From Azophilus sp965116165 (GTDB lineage Bacteria > Pseudomonadota > Gammaproteobacteria > Pseudomonadales > Azotimanducaceae), in NCBI GenBank assembly GCA_965116165.1, contig OZ220484.1, positions 2,170,001 to 2,234,000 of the forward strand: 64,000 nucleotides of DNA. The letters are read 5' to 3'. The notes beneath the pieces were generated by a model. The model did not search any database. It was not told where the DNA came from and worked only from the letters and a program-made list of their open reading frames with translations. This document shows, one piece after another, positions 9,278-16,287 of this stretch. Position 1 is the first letter of the stretch; every line of letters starts with the position of its first letter. Position numbers and translations under genes: made by a program.

Positions 9278-10727
9278 CGTGGACCGCTTTGTTGCCGTCG
9301 ACCTGAATGGTTGGCTTGACCATATGGTCGTTGGGAGCGAGGACGGCCAGGCAATAGAAGCCAGTACGCTCGGAATTCGCTCTTGCCTCTTTCCCCGCCG
9401 CTTTCGACGCCCAGACCCGGATCCAGACCAAGTCATCTGGCTATTGGGTGCGCAGGCGCTTGCCTCGGCCAGAGATGCGCGAGCGGAAGAACCCCTGCTT
9501 GACGCAATCGATGCCCTTGCCTTCGCGGCAGGGTATGGGAACTGCCCGGACGAGGACGAAAGGCGCCATGCTCTTGCGGATGCGCTATGGCAGTTGGTGG
9601 CCGACCTCTCGAAGAGGTCCGACAACACGACTCACCTCGCTGTTGTGGTGGCGGACGGTCGTTATCTCGGATCGCCAAAGATCGAACTCAAGACGGGACA
9701 AACGCGACTGGAAACGCTTTACAACAGAATCCTGCAGCGTCGCCCACGTGAATTGAATCGGAGTCGATTGGAACTGATCTGGCGTTCGGTCGCCACCCTA
9801 CATGCCGCTAGGAAGAAGGCTCGGGAGCAGTTCGGGAACGGGCCCGCCTCGGTGCCGGTCATCAGCGTCAACCGGAGAGTGTTCTGGACGGAACTGAAGC
9901 TGCGCCACTGGTCGCCAAACGGCGAGATCGGAGGAGCGCTGCATATTGCTCGCAGTGCCGTGATGGAGGAATGCGCCCTAGGGGACGCTTGGATGACCCA
10001 GCGGATAAGGGATGTGGAATCGGATCTTCCAAAGGCCGCGAAAGAAAATCTCGATTTGCTCAAAAAGTGGACGCGGTTGGTGGAAATGCTGGCGACGGGA
10101 ATGAACCCGAAATCGCTAGCGAAGTTTGGCGTCAATGTGGAAGGGTTGGAACACAGGAGTTGGCCAGCGGCCAATGGCGAATGGGGGCATTTGCGTAAAA
10201 AACCGACACCGACAGGTGGCTGGCCATCGGCCCGGCTGTCTGAGCAACTCAACGAACGGAGGGACGATGCGCTGCGGGTCGTATTCGATGATCTGATTGG
10301 TGCCTGGGAGTGCGGTGGAGCGACCCGCCAGGACAAGTATCTGCTTGCCGCCGTGACACACCCGCTGGCACGGCGGGTTTCGGTGCGAAAGATTCTCGGT
10401 GAGGACAAACAGCGATTCGACCGGGTTGCGCGTTTTCTGAGGCAGCAACTGAACAATCTACTGAAGAAAGTTCACGACCACCGTCCCAATAGGCCACAAC
10501 CGAGCCTGGAGCTACGGTACATCACGATGGGATATCGCGGGCTCTGCCAGATCCGCTATTCGCATCCAGACTGGTTTCCATACAAGGAAGAGGATGCTCG
10601 ATTGGCCCATAACGATCTTCGGGAGGCCAAAAAGCTTGGCAGGCCATTCGAACAAGATCTGGTCGAGCGAACCGCCCCGTACTTGATTGGAGAGGGGAAG
10701 GATCCGACGATGCCGGGTGGATTTTAA
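9237..10727 (+). CDS. Uncharacterised protein, last gene of the candidate defence operon
   Basis: I do not recognise this protein of up to 496 residues. The conserved-looking part starts with DRFVAVDLNGWLDHMVVG, whose Asp-containing strand-turn faintly recalls the phosphate-1 loop of actin/Hsp70-fold proteins; HLAVVVADGRYLG about 110 residues later could be a second strand of such a fold. This is weak. The middle is helical and charged, and the C-terminus ends soluble. No membrane segment or nuclease motif is visible. Possible starts are ATG 9237, overlapping the previous gene by 41 bp, or GTG 9279, directly after its stop; neither has a good ribosome site. It closes the co-directional run, and a transposase remnant follows. 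Confidence 0.65.
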   Translation: MRGSKNGQRKSLLDVDRFVAVDLNGWLDHMVVGSEDGQAIEASTLGIRSCLFPRRFRRPDPDPDQVIWLLGAQALASARDARAEEPLLDAIDALAFAAGYGNCPDEDERRHALADALWQLVADLSKRSDNTTHLAVVVADGRYLGSPKIELKTGQTRLETLYNRILQRRPRELNRSRLELIWRSVATLHAARKKAREQFGNGPASVPVISVNRRVFWTELKLRHWSPNGEIGGALHIARSAVMEECALGDAWMTQRIRDVESDLPKAAKENLDLLKKWTRLVEMLATGMNPKSLAKFGVNVEGLEHRSWPAANGEWGHLRKKPTPTGGWPSARLSEQLNERRDDALRVVFDDLIGAWECGGATRQDKYLLAAVTHPLARRVSVRKILGEDKQRFDRVARFLRQQLNNLLKKVHDHRPNRPQPSLELRYITMGYRGLCQIRYSHPDWFPYKEEDARLAHNDLREAKKLGRPFEQDLVERTAPYLIGEGKDPTMPGGF

Positions 10728-10744
10728 TTAGGGGAGCCATGTAG

Positions 10745-10891
10745 CAAAATCCGCTCATCGAAAAGGCCATCGCCGACGTCACACCCGGGCTCGCCGAGTA
10801 CGAGTTCTTCCACAACTACGAGCGGCCCCACTTGGCGCTGGACTGCCGAACCTCCAAAGAGTACCTTGTCGAGCTTGAGGAGGCTGCCTGA
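10745..10891 (+). pseudogene. Transposase C-terminal fragment (IS3/IS481-type integrase core)
   Basis: The 48 codons after a TAG at 10742 end in YEFFHNYERPHLALDCRT, the typical C-terminal tail of rve-type transposases (HNYERPHLALGYRTP in intact members), and stop at 10889-10891. Everything upstream of the tail is missing, so it is a remnant. It marks the right boundary of the candidate defence operon. The spacer from 10892 to 11153 shows nothing else recognisable. Confidence 0.8.
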
Positions 10892-11153
10892 TCCGACGGG
10901 CCTAAATTCCGAAATGTAGTGAGCCGGTACAGCTAAGTGAAACGGGATGGAAATGGCTGTAGACTTCTTCGGGTTACACGAGGCGCGATCTGTGGGAGTG
11001 GCTAACGAGTTCCGGAGAGGGGAACATCGAATGAATAGCCGCAATAATCTCCATGCCGTCAACAGCGGCGAGCCGAGTCGAGCGTCCGGCGGCAACAATC
11101 GCAACCATTGTCGTGAAGGCTTTCTTCAGCACCTGAAAAGCGGATTGTCTGAC

Positions 11154-11357
11154 ATGTCAACACCAACCACGCAGATACCCATCGAATTCAAGGGCCAGTC
11201 TTATTCCGGCGTCTATTCCGTTTCCGGCAGCCTCCTGATCGCCCGCGTTCCGGGTGTGGGTTCGCGAAGCGCCGAACCGACCGGGGACGAGAAGGAAACA
11301 GCCCACAGCCTGTGCAATGCCATCTTGGAGGAGGCGGATAGCGTTGGCCTGTTGTAG
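11154..11357 (+). CDS. Small hypothetical protein
   Basis: This is a 67-residue protein starting MSTPTTQIPIEFKGQSYSG, with a short beta-rich first half and a charged helical end (ETAHSLCNAILEEADSVGLL). The frame extends upstream to 10947, but that part is low in secondary-structure signal and looks like non-coding sequence, so I prefer the ATG at 11154. The small size and IEFKGQxYSGxYSVxG pattern resemble uncharacterised conserved bacterial proteins. No function can be assigned. Confidence 0.5.
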   Translation: MSTPTTQIPIEFKGQSYSGVYSVSGSLLIARVPGVGSRSAEPTGDEKETAHSLCNAILEEADSVGLL

Positions 11358-11562
11358 GGCCCCATGCTATCGGCGCAGGTATGCCTTGGTGCGGCGGCGA
11401 TAGCGCCAAGCGGTTTTCCAACGCCGGAGGAAGTGCGGCGCGTCGTCCTTGTAGCCCCGTCCGCCGGGCCGCTACTAATGCAGCAAACTACCACACAAAG
11501 CGCTATTCGGCTTCCGCAACGGGAAACTGTACACTCAGGCCATTTTGCAGGGGAGTGGTCAC

Positions 11563-13851
11563 ATGCGGTGTCGTTTGGTGCCTTTTTGCCTAGCCGCCTG
11601 TTTAGCGGCGGCTTGCTCGCGGGAAGAGCCGGATGGCTCAATTTACGGGGTTGGCGACCCCTCGCGGGAAGGGTCGGGAGCGTCATCTGGCTCAATGCAG
11701 GCACAACGGGCGGCGGGGCAAGGTGCCGCGGGAGTGCATCCGGGCGTTGCCGCGGTGGACGGGAAACGCATTGCCAACGCCGATGCGGAACCAGGCAACT
11801 GGATGAGCACCGGGCGAACCTATGACGAGCAACGCTTTAGCCCGCTCGCCGCCATCAACAAGGAGACGGTCAACGGGCTTGGGCTCGCCTGGTATTGGGA
11901 CACCGGCACCGTTCGTGGTTTGGAGGCAACGCCCATTGTCATCGATGGCGTGATGTACTCCACCGGCACCTGGTCGGTGGTGTGGGCGCACGATGCCCGA
12001 ACCGGCGAGCTTTTGTGGTCCTACGACCCGAAGGTTCCCAGGGCCCACGCCAAATATGCGTGCTGCGATGTGGTCAATCGCGGTCCGGCGGTGTGGAAGG
12101 GGCGGGTGTACAGCGGCGTGCTCGATGGTCGCCTGATTGCGCTTGATGCCGCCACCGGCGCACTGGACTGGGAGGTGCGGACCACGGATCCGAATTTGCC
12201 CTATACGATCACCGGCACACCGCGCATCGTGAAGGACAAGGTCATTATCGGCAACGGCGGCGCCGAATATGGCGTGCGCGGCTACATCACCGCCTACGAT
12301 ACCGAAACCGGCACCGAGGCCTGGCGCTTCTTCACGGTTCCCGGCGACCCCGCCCAACCCGCCGAATCCCCGGCCATGGAGCTCGCCGCCACCACCTGGC
12401 GCGGCGGCAAGTGGTGGGAGATTGGCGGCGGCGGCACCGTTTGGGATTCCATGGCCTACGACCCGGAACTGAACCTGCTCTACATCGGCGTTGGCAACGG
12501 CTCCCCCTGGAACCGCTATATCCGCAGCCCGGGCGGCGGCGATAATCTGTTCCTGTCCTCCATGGTCGCCATCAATCCGGACGACGGCGGCATGGCTTGG
12601 TTCTATCAGACAACCCCCGGCGATACTTGGGATTACACCGCCACCCAGCACATGATCCTAGCCGACATCGAAATCGGTGGCGCAACCCGCAAGGTGATCA
12701 TGCAGGCGCCCAAGAACGGCTTCTTCTACGTTCTCGACCGCACCAACGGCGAGTTGATCTCCGCCGAGGCCTATGTGCCGGTCAACTGGGCGACCCATGT
12801 TGATCGGGAAACCGGACGCCCGGTGGAAAACCCGGATGCCCACTATGCGGACGATGTGCGGGAAATCCGTCCGTCGCCCTACGGAGGGCACAACTGGCAT
12901 CCGATGACCTACCACCCCGGCACCGGGTTGGTGTACATCCCCGCGCTGGAGCTTTCCTTCAAGTTCGCCCAGGAAAACGCCTTCCGTGTTTTGCCCGGCG
13001 AATGGAATACGGGTGTGGATTTCGCCGAGACAATTCCCGCGAAGGATCCGGATACGCTGTTGGCCGACGCCCAGGCCGTGCGGGGGCATCTCGCGGCCTG
13101 GGATCCGGTCGAACAACGGGAAGTGTGGCGCGTACAGCACACGATGTCGTGGAACGGCGGGCTGCTATCCACCGCCGGTGGCCTTGTATTTCAGGGTCTC
13201 TCCGATGGACGCTTTGTTGCCTTTGCGGCCGAAACCGGCGAACAGCTTTGGGAATTTCCCGTGGCTACGGGCATTGTCGCGGCACCCATTTCCTACGCAG
13301 TGGACGGTGAGCAATATGTCGCCGTCGTCGCCGGCTGGGGCGGTGCCTATGCGCAGGCGTCCGGTGTGGGCCGGCACCGCGACAACGTGTTGAGCGAGGG
13401 ACGCATCCTGGCATTCAAACTCGGCGGCAAGGTGGCGTTGCCGGATTTGCGGGTTGCCTATCTGGAGATTCCGGAACCGCCGGATATCGCGACGACGCCG
13501 GAACAAGTGGCCGCGGGTGAGGCGCTATTCCACCAAAATTGCTCGGTCTGTCATGGTCCCGGCGTTGCCGGCGGCGGCGCGCTCGCCGACCTGCGCTACG
13601 CCACCGCGCCAACCCATGAGGCTTGGAACGCCATTGTGCTTGATGGCGCCTATGTCGAGAAGGGGATGCCCGGCTTCGACCATCTGCTCACCGCCGAGGA
13701 CGCCGCCGCCCTGCAAGCCTATGTGATCGACACGGTTCGGCAGTCCATTGCTTTCTGCAAGAGCGAATATCGGAGGAATTACCCGGAGCTGTTGGGTACG
13801 GCCTGCACCCGCGCACAAGTTGCAGCGGTCGGTACCGGCGAGGGGCTTTAA
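11563..13851 (+). CDS. Quinohaemoprotein (PQQ-dependent) alcohol dehydrogenase with cytochrome c domain
   Basis: The 762-residue precursor starts with a lipoprotein signal (MRCRLVPFCLAACLAAACS), so it is probably exported and lipid-anchored. The body is an eight-blade PQQ propeller with Trp-docking repeats such as GELLWSYDP, GALDWEVR and GEQLWEFP. The adjacent cysteine pair at residues 167-168 (ACCDVV) is the vicinal disulphide of this family. A C-terminal cytochrome c domain has CSVCH at 660-664. Type II quinohaemoprotein dehydrogenases oxidise primary alcohols or aldehydes in the periplasm and pass electrons through the haem. GGGGAG at 11550-11555 supports the ATG at 11563. The last codons and stop lie inside a 73-bp tandem repeat. 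Confidence 0.92.
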   Translation: MRCRLVPFCLAACLAAACSREEPDGSIYGVGDPSREGSGASSGSMQAQRAAGQGAAGVHPGVAAVDGKRIANADAEPGNWMSTGRTYDEQRFSPLAAINKETVNGLGLAWYWDTGTVRGLEATPIVIDGVMYSTGTWSVVWAHDARTGELLWSYDPKVPRAHAKYACCDVVNRGPAVWKGRVYSGVLDGRLIALDAATGALDWEVRTTDPNLPYTITGTPRIVKDKVIIGNGGAEYGVRGYITAYDTETGTEAWRFFTVPGDPAQPAESPAMELAATTWRGGKWWEIGGGGTVWDSMAYDPELNLLYIGVGNGSPWNRYIRSPGGGDNLFLSSMVAINPDDGGMAWFYQTTPGDTWDYTATQHMILADIEIGGATRKVIMQAPKNGFFYVLDRTNGELISAEAYVPVNWATHVDRETGRPVENPDAHYADDVREIRPSPYGGHNWHPMTYHPGTGLVYIPALELSFKFAQENAFRVLPGEWNTGVDFAETIPAKDPDTLLADAQAVRGHLAAWDPVEQREVWRVQHTMSWNGGLLSTAGGLVFQGLSDGRFVAFAAETGEQLWEFPVATGIVAAPISYAVDGEQYVAVVAGWGGAYAQASGVGRHRDNVLSEGRILAFKLGGKVALPDLRVAYLEIPEPPDIATTPEQVAAGEALFHQNCSVCHGPGVAGGGALADLRYATAPTHEAWNAIVLDGAYVEKGMPGFDHLLTAEDAAALQAYVIDTVRQSIAFCKSEYRRNYPELLGTACTRAQVAAVGTGEGL

Positions 13852-14017
13852 GCGGGAAAGGCTATTCTACTGGAATTTTCCCGTCACAGATCACAGATGA
13901 GGATGATCCGGCGAGGGGCTTTAAGCGGAAAAGGTTGTTCTACTGGGATTTTCCCGTCACAGATCACAGATGAGGATGATCCGGCGAAGGGCTTTAAGCG
14001 GAACAGGTTGCTCTACC
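13838..14017 (+). repeat. 73-bp tandem direct repeat, two copies plus a partial third
   Basis: Copies begin at 13838, 13911 and 13984, an exact 73-base period, each starting GCGAGGGGCTTTAAGCGG or a near match. The first copy includes the last three codons and stop of the dehydrogenase, so the coding tail GEGL-stop has been duplicated downstream. The third copy fades out after about 34 bases. Each full copy contains TCACAGATCACAGATGAGGA, itself a short internal duplication. Confidence 0.9.
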
Positions 14018-14095
14018 CTGTGCGCGCCTCGATGCCGGGGCGGGCTTGCGTTAATCGAACCGATCCGCCGCTCGCAGCCGAACCGTGCCGGACAA

Positions 14096-14986
14096 TCAGT
14101 GTTCCCGTTCGACGGCCAGGAGCCCGAGTTCGGCGAGCGGGCTATTTTTCAGGCCGGCATCCCCAAGGTGATCCAGGGCTTCGCTCAATAGACCTCGTGC
14201 CCGCGCCCGCGCCCCTTCCACACCCATGAGCGCCGGAAACGTGCTCTTGTTCGCCCGTTCGTCGGAGCAGGCGGGTTTGCCCAGGGCCCGGGTGGACTGG
14301 GTGATGTCCAGCACATCGTCGATGATCTGAAAGGCGAGGCCGATGCGCTCGGCAAAAGCTCGGGCGAGCGTTAGATTGTCGTTGTCGGCGCCCGCAAACA
14401 GTGCGCCGAGTTCCACCGATGCGCGGATTAGGGCCGCGGATTTGGCCGAGTGCAACTGTTGCAGCTCATCCAGGGTGAGTTGTCGCCCTTCGGAGGCGAG
14501 ATCGAAGGCCTGCCCCCCTGCCAGGCCGGCCCAGCCGCAAGCACCGCCAAGGATCCGCATGGCCGTCACACAGGTTGCGGCGCTGGCGCCCGGTGCTCCC
14601 GCCAGCGTTTCAAAGGCCAGTGCCTGCAATGCGTCGCCGGCCAGAATGGCGGTTGCTTCGCCAAAGGCGATGTGGCAGCTCGGCAGTCCGTGCCGCAGTG
14701 CATCGTCGTCCATGGCGGGTAGGTCGTCGTGAATCAGCGAATAGGCATGGATGAATTCCACCGCGCAAGCGGGTGCGAGCGCCTCTTCAAGCCGCCCCCC
14801 AAACGCCGTGCAGGCGGCGCAAACGAACAGTGGACGCAGGCGCTTGCCGCCGCCGAGCGCGGTGTGGCGCATGGCGTCCACCAGCGGTTGGGCAATCGAG
14901 GATATGCGGGGCAGATGTTGCCGCAGCGCTGTTTCTATGGCGACTTTGTATCCCGCTAGGTCAGGGCTCACCCAATTGCTCCGCAT
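14096..14986 (-). CDS. ispA: Farnesyl diphosphate synthase (geranyltranstransferase)
   Basis: This 296-residue trans-prenyltransferase condenses isopentenyl diphosphate with dimethylallyl and geranyl diphosphate to make farnesyl diphosphate in the cytoplasm. GGGKRLRP is at about residues 45-52, the first Asp-rich motif DDLPAMDDD at 87-95, and the second, DDVLD, near residue 230. Length and motifs are typical of IspA. Its start lies 26 bp inside xseB, the usual gammaproteobacterial xseB-ispA arrangement. The dxs gene that often follows is absent: downstream is the tandem repeat and the convergent dehydrogenase. Confidence 0.95.
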   Translation of the reverse strand: MRSNWVSPDLAGYKVAIETALRQHLPRISSIAQPLVDAMRHTALGGGKRLRPLFVCAACTAFGGRLEEALAPACAVEFIHAYSLIHDDLPAMDDDALRHGLPSCHIAFGEATAILAGDALQALAFETLAGAPGASAATCVTAMRILGGACGWAGLAGGQAFDLASEGRQLTLDELQQLHSAKSAALIRASVELGALFAGADNDNLTLARAFAERIGLAFQIIDDVLDITQSTRALGKPACSDERANKSTFPALMGVEGARARARGLLSEALDHLGDAGLKNSPLAELGLLAVEREH

Positions 14987-15203
14987 CCAGATCTTCGAAG
15001 TCGTCGTTTTCGGTTAGCGCGCGTACCCTGAGCTCGGCGTTTCTCAGGGCCGCCTGGCATTGACGGGTGAGCTTGACGCCGCGCTCGAAGGCCGCCAGGG
15101 ATGCTTCGAGACCGAGCTCGCCCGACTCCATGCGTTTGACCAGTTCCTCAAGCTCTTTGAGGGTGGCTTCGAAGTCGATGTCGGGGGTGTTGGGTTCACT
15201 CAT
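14961..15203 (-). CDS. xseB: Exodeoxyribonuclease VII small subunit
   Basis: This is an 80-residue acidic helical protein with the family pattern DFEATLKELEELVKRMESGE followed by LEASLAAFERGVKLTRQC. XseB assembles with XseA to form exonuclease VII, which degrades single-stranded DNA into oligonucleotides. It overlaps ispA by 26 bp on the same strand. Length is typical. xseA is not in the window, which is common because the subunits are often unlinked. Confidence 0.95.
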   Translation of the reverse strand: MSEPNTPDIDFEATLKELEELVKRMESGELGLEASLAAFERGVKLTRQCQAALRNAELRVRALTENDDFEDLDAEQLGEP

Positions 15204-15249
15204 GGGGGGGTAGCCGGATTGGGAATTTCCATGCAGGTCTCGGGCGCAT

Positions 15250-15594
15250 TCAACCGGTGCGGGAAAGGCGCTCGGGCCCGACTTTAAGCATCTTGTCGCC
15301 GGTGAGCCGCCAATCGCCGGTCTCGGGATTCAGCTTGATCAATCCCTGCTCTGCCAGGATATGGAACTCGCCCCGGACGAGCCAGGCGCCCATCGGTTGA
15401 TTGCGCGCTCGCAGCACAGAGCAAACGTCCCCCGGCCGGAAAGCCTCCCGCCCGCCATCGACGAGTTCGCGAACGATCTCGTAGACGGTTTCAGTGCGTT
15501 TGCGCTCAAGGCTCAAGAGCAACTCCTGCCAGCGGGAAGCGGGGCGGTTTTGTACCAGAAAGCGCCTATTCTCGCCAGGGTTGAGCCTGCTCAT
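15250..15594 (-). CDS. Hypothetical protein, possible winged-helix fold
   Basis: This 114-residue protein starts at an ATG at 15594. The order helix, helix (TVYEIVRELVDGG), RPGDVCSVLR, then ILAEQGLIKLNPETGDWRLT resembles the helices and beta wing of small winged-helix proteins, where a C-terminal hairpin closes the fold. It sits 46 bp before xseB on the same strand and may be cotranscribed with it. No family is recognised. Confidence 0.6.
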   Translation of the reverse strand: MSRLNPGENRRFLVQNRPASRWQELLLSLERKRTETVYEIVRELVDGGREAFRPGDVCSVLRARNQPMGAWLVRGEFHILAEQGLIKLNPETGDWRLTGDKMLKVGPERLSRTG

Positions 15595-15765
15595 AGGCGG
15601 ACAGTCGGGCCGAGAAGCTCTCGATTAGGGCCCCGTCATCAACAGCCGCCTCCAAAGCGTGGCGCTGCACGGCGACAGCGTGATCGAATTGGTTCATTTC
15701 CGCGTAGGCGGCCGCCAAGGTGTCCAGAGAGGCCGCAACGACACCATCCGTGTCAAGTTTTGAAA
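15566..15765 (-). pseudogene. C-terminal fragment of a TPR-type protein
   Basis: The last ~62 codons read as a tetratricopeptide-like helix pair, ASLDTLAAAYAEMNQFDHAV followed by AVQRHALEAA, and end in SARLSAYEQAQPWRE, a tail seen at the C-terminus of TPR-containing kinase-like proteins. Upstream the frame runs into tmRNA and loses similarity, so only the 3' end of a gene survives. It overlaps the start of the 15250-15594 gene by 29 bp. Confidence 0.5.
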
Positions 15766-15826
15766 TCCCTACGACATTGGCCGGCATCGCTGTGGGTGTG
15801 TTACCATTACCGCGCTTCAAGCGTAA

Positions 15827-16181
15827 GGGGGCGACATGGCTTCGACGCGGGTAGCAAAGTAAAAGGTGCATGCCGAGAGGGTAGTGACTCTCGTTAATCA
15901 ATCGCTGCAACTGTAATAGTTGCCAACGACGAAAACTACGCACTAGCGGCCTAAATGCCGCTAACGTCGATGATCCCTTTCCCGCGGGGAGACTTCGACG
16001 GCAAGGCAGCGGGATCGCGCGGCGGCCTCGCCCGGGGCCAAGGTGTTAAATCCAATCGGGCTCGCCGACAGCACCCTGACCGCCGGGTCGTTGAAGGTTA
16101 AATCAATAGACGGATGCTAAGCATGTAGAGCCGATTGCGGCGCGCCAACGGACGCGGGTTCGACTCCCGCCGCCTCCACCA
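15827..16181 (+). ncRNA. ssrA: Transfer-messenger RNA (one-piece tmRNA)
   Basis: The 5' end GGGGGCGACATGGCTTCGAC and 3' end GTTCGACTCCCGCCGCCTCC plus ACCA form the tRNA-like domain; GGGGGCG pairs with CGCCTCC in the acceptor stem. The resume frame starts at GCC 15922 and encodes ANDENYALAA, with TAA at 15952-15954. This tag is typical of gamma- and betaproteobacteria and argues against an alphaproteobacterial two-piece tmRNA. With SmpB it rescues stalled ribosomes and tags unfinished proteins for proteolysis. Its 3' end is a common integration target, and low-G+C genes start within 110 bp. Confidence 0.97.
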
Positions 16182-16185
16182 TCAC

Positions 16186-16211
16186 CGAGTTTTCAAGCCT
16201 CTGGAAACTCG
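16186..16211 (+). terminator. Stem-loop just after tmRNA
   Basis: CGAGTTT (16186-16192) pairs with AAACTCG (16205-16211) around a 12-base loop. No run of T follows, so it may act as a processing or weak termination structure for tmRNA. Confidence 0.4.
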
Positions 16212-16287
16212 TCGAAAGTGCGCTAAAAGAATCCCAAAACGCTCATGTGGTACGACCAGGCGACAACAGGGACGGATGGGGAATGAA

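Noticed and set aside
13838..14017. Regular repeats that might be a CRISPR array
   Set aside because: The copies are contiguous 73-bp units with no unique spacers, and they include coding sequence.
16135..16287. Earlier start for the PHP-SMC-like gene
   Set aside because: It would begin inside tmRNA; ATG 16288 has a ribosome site and directly precedes the conserved PHP domain.
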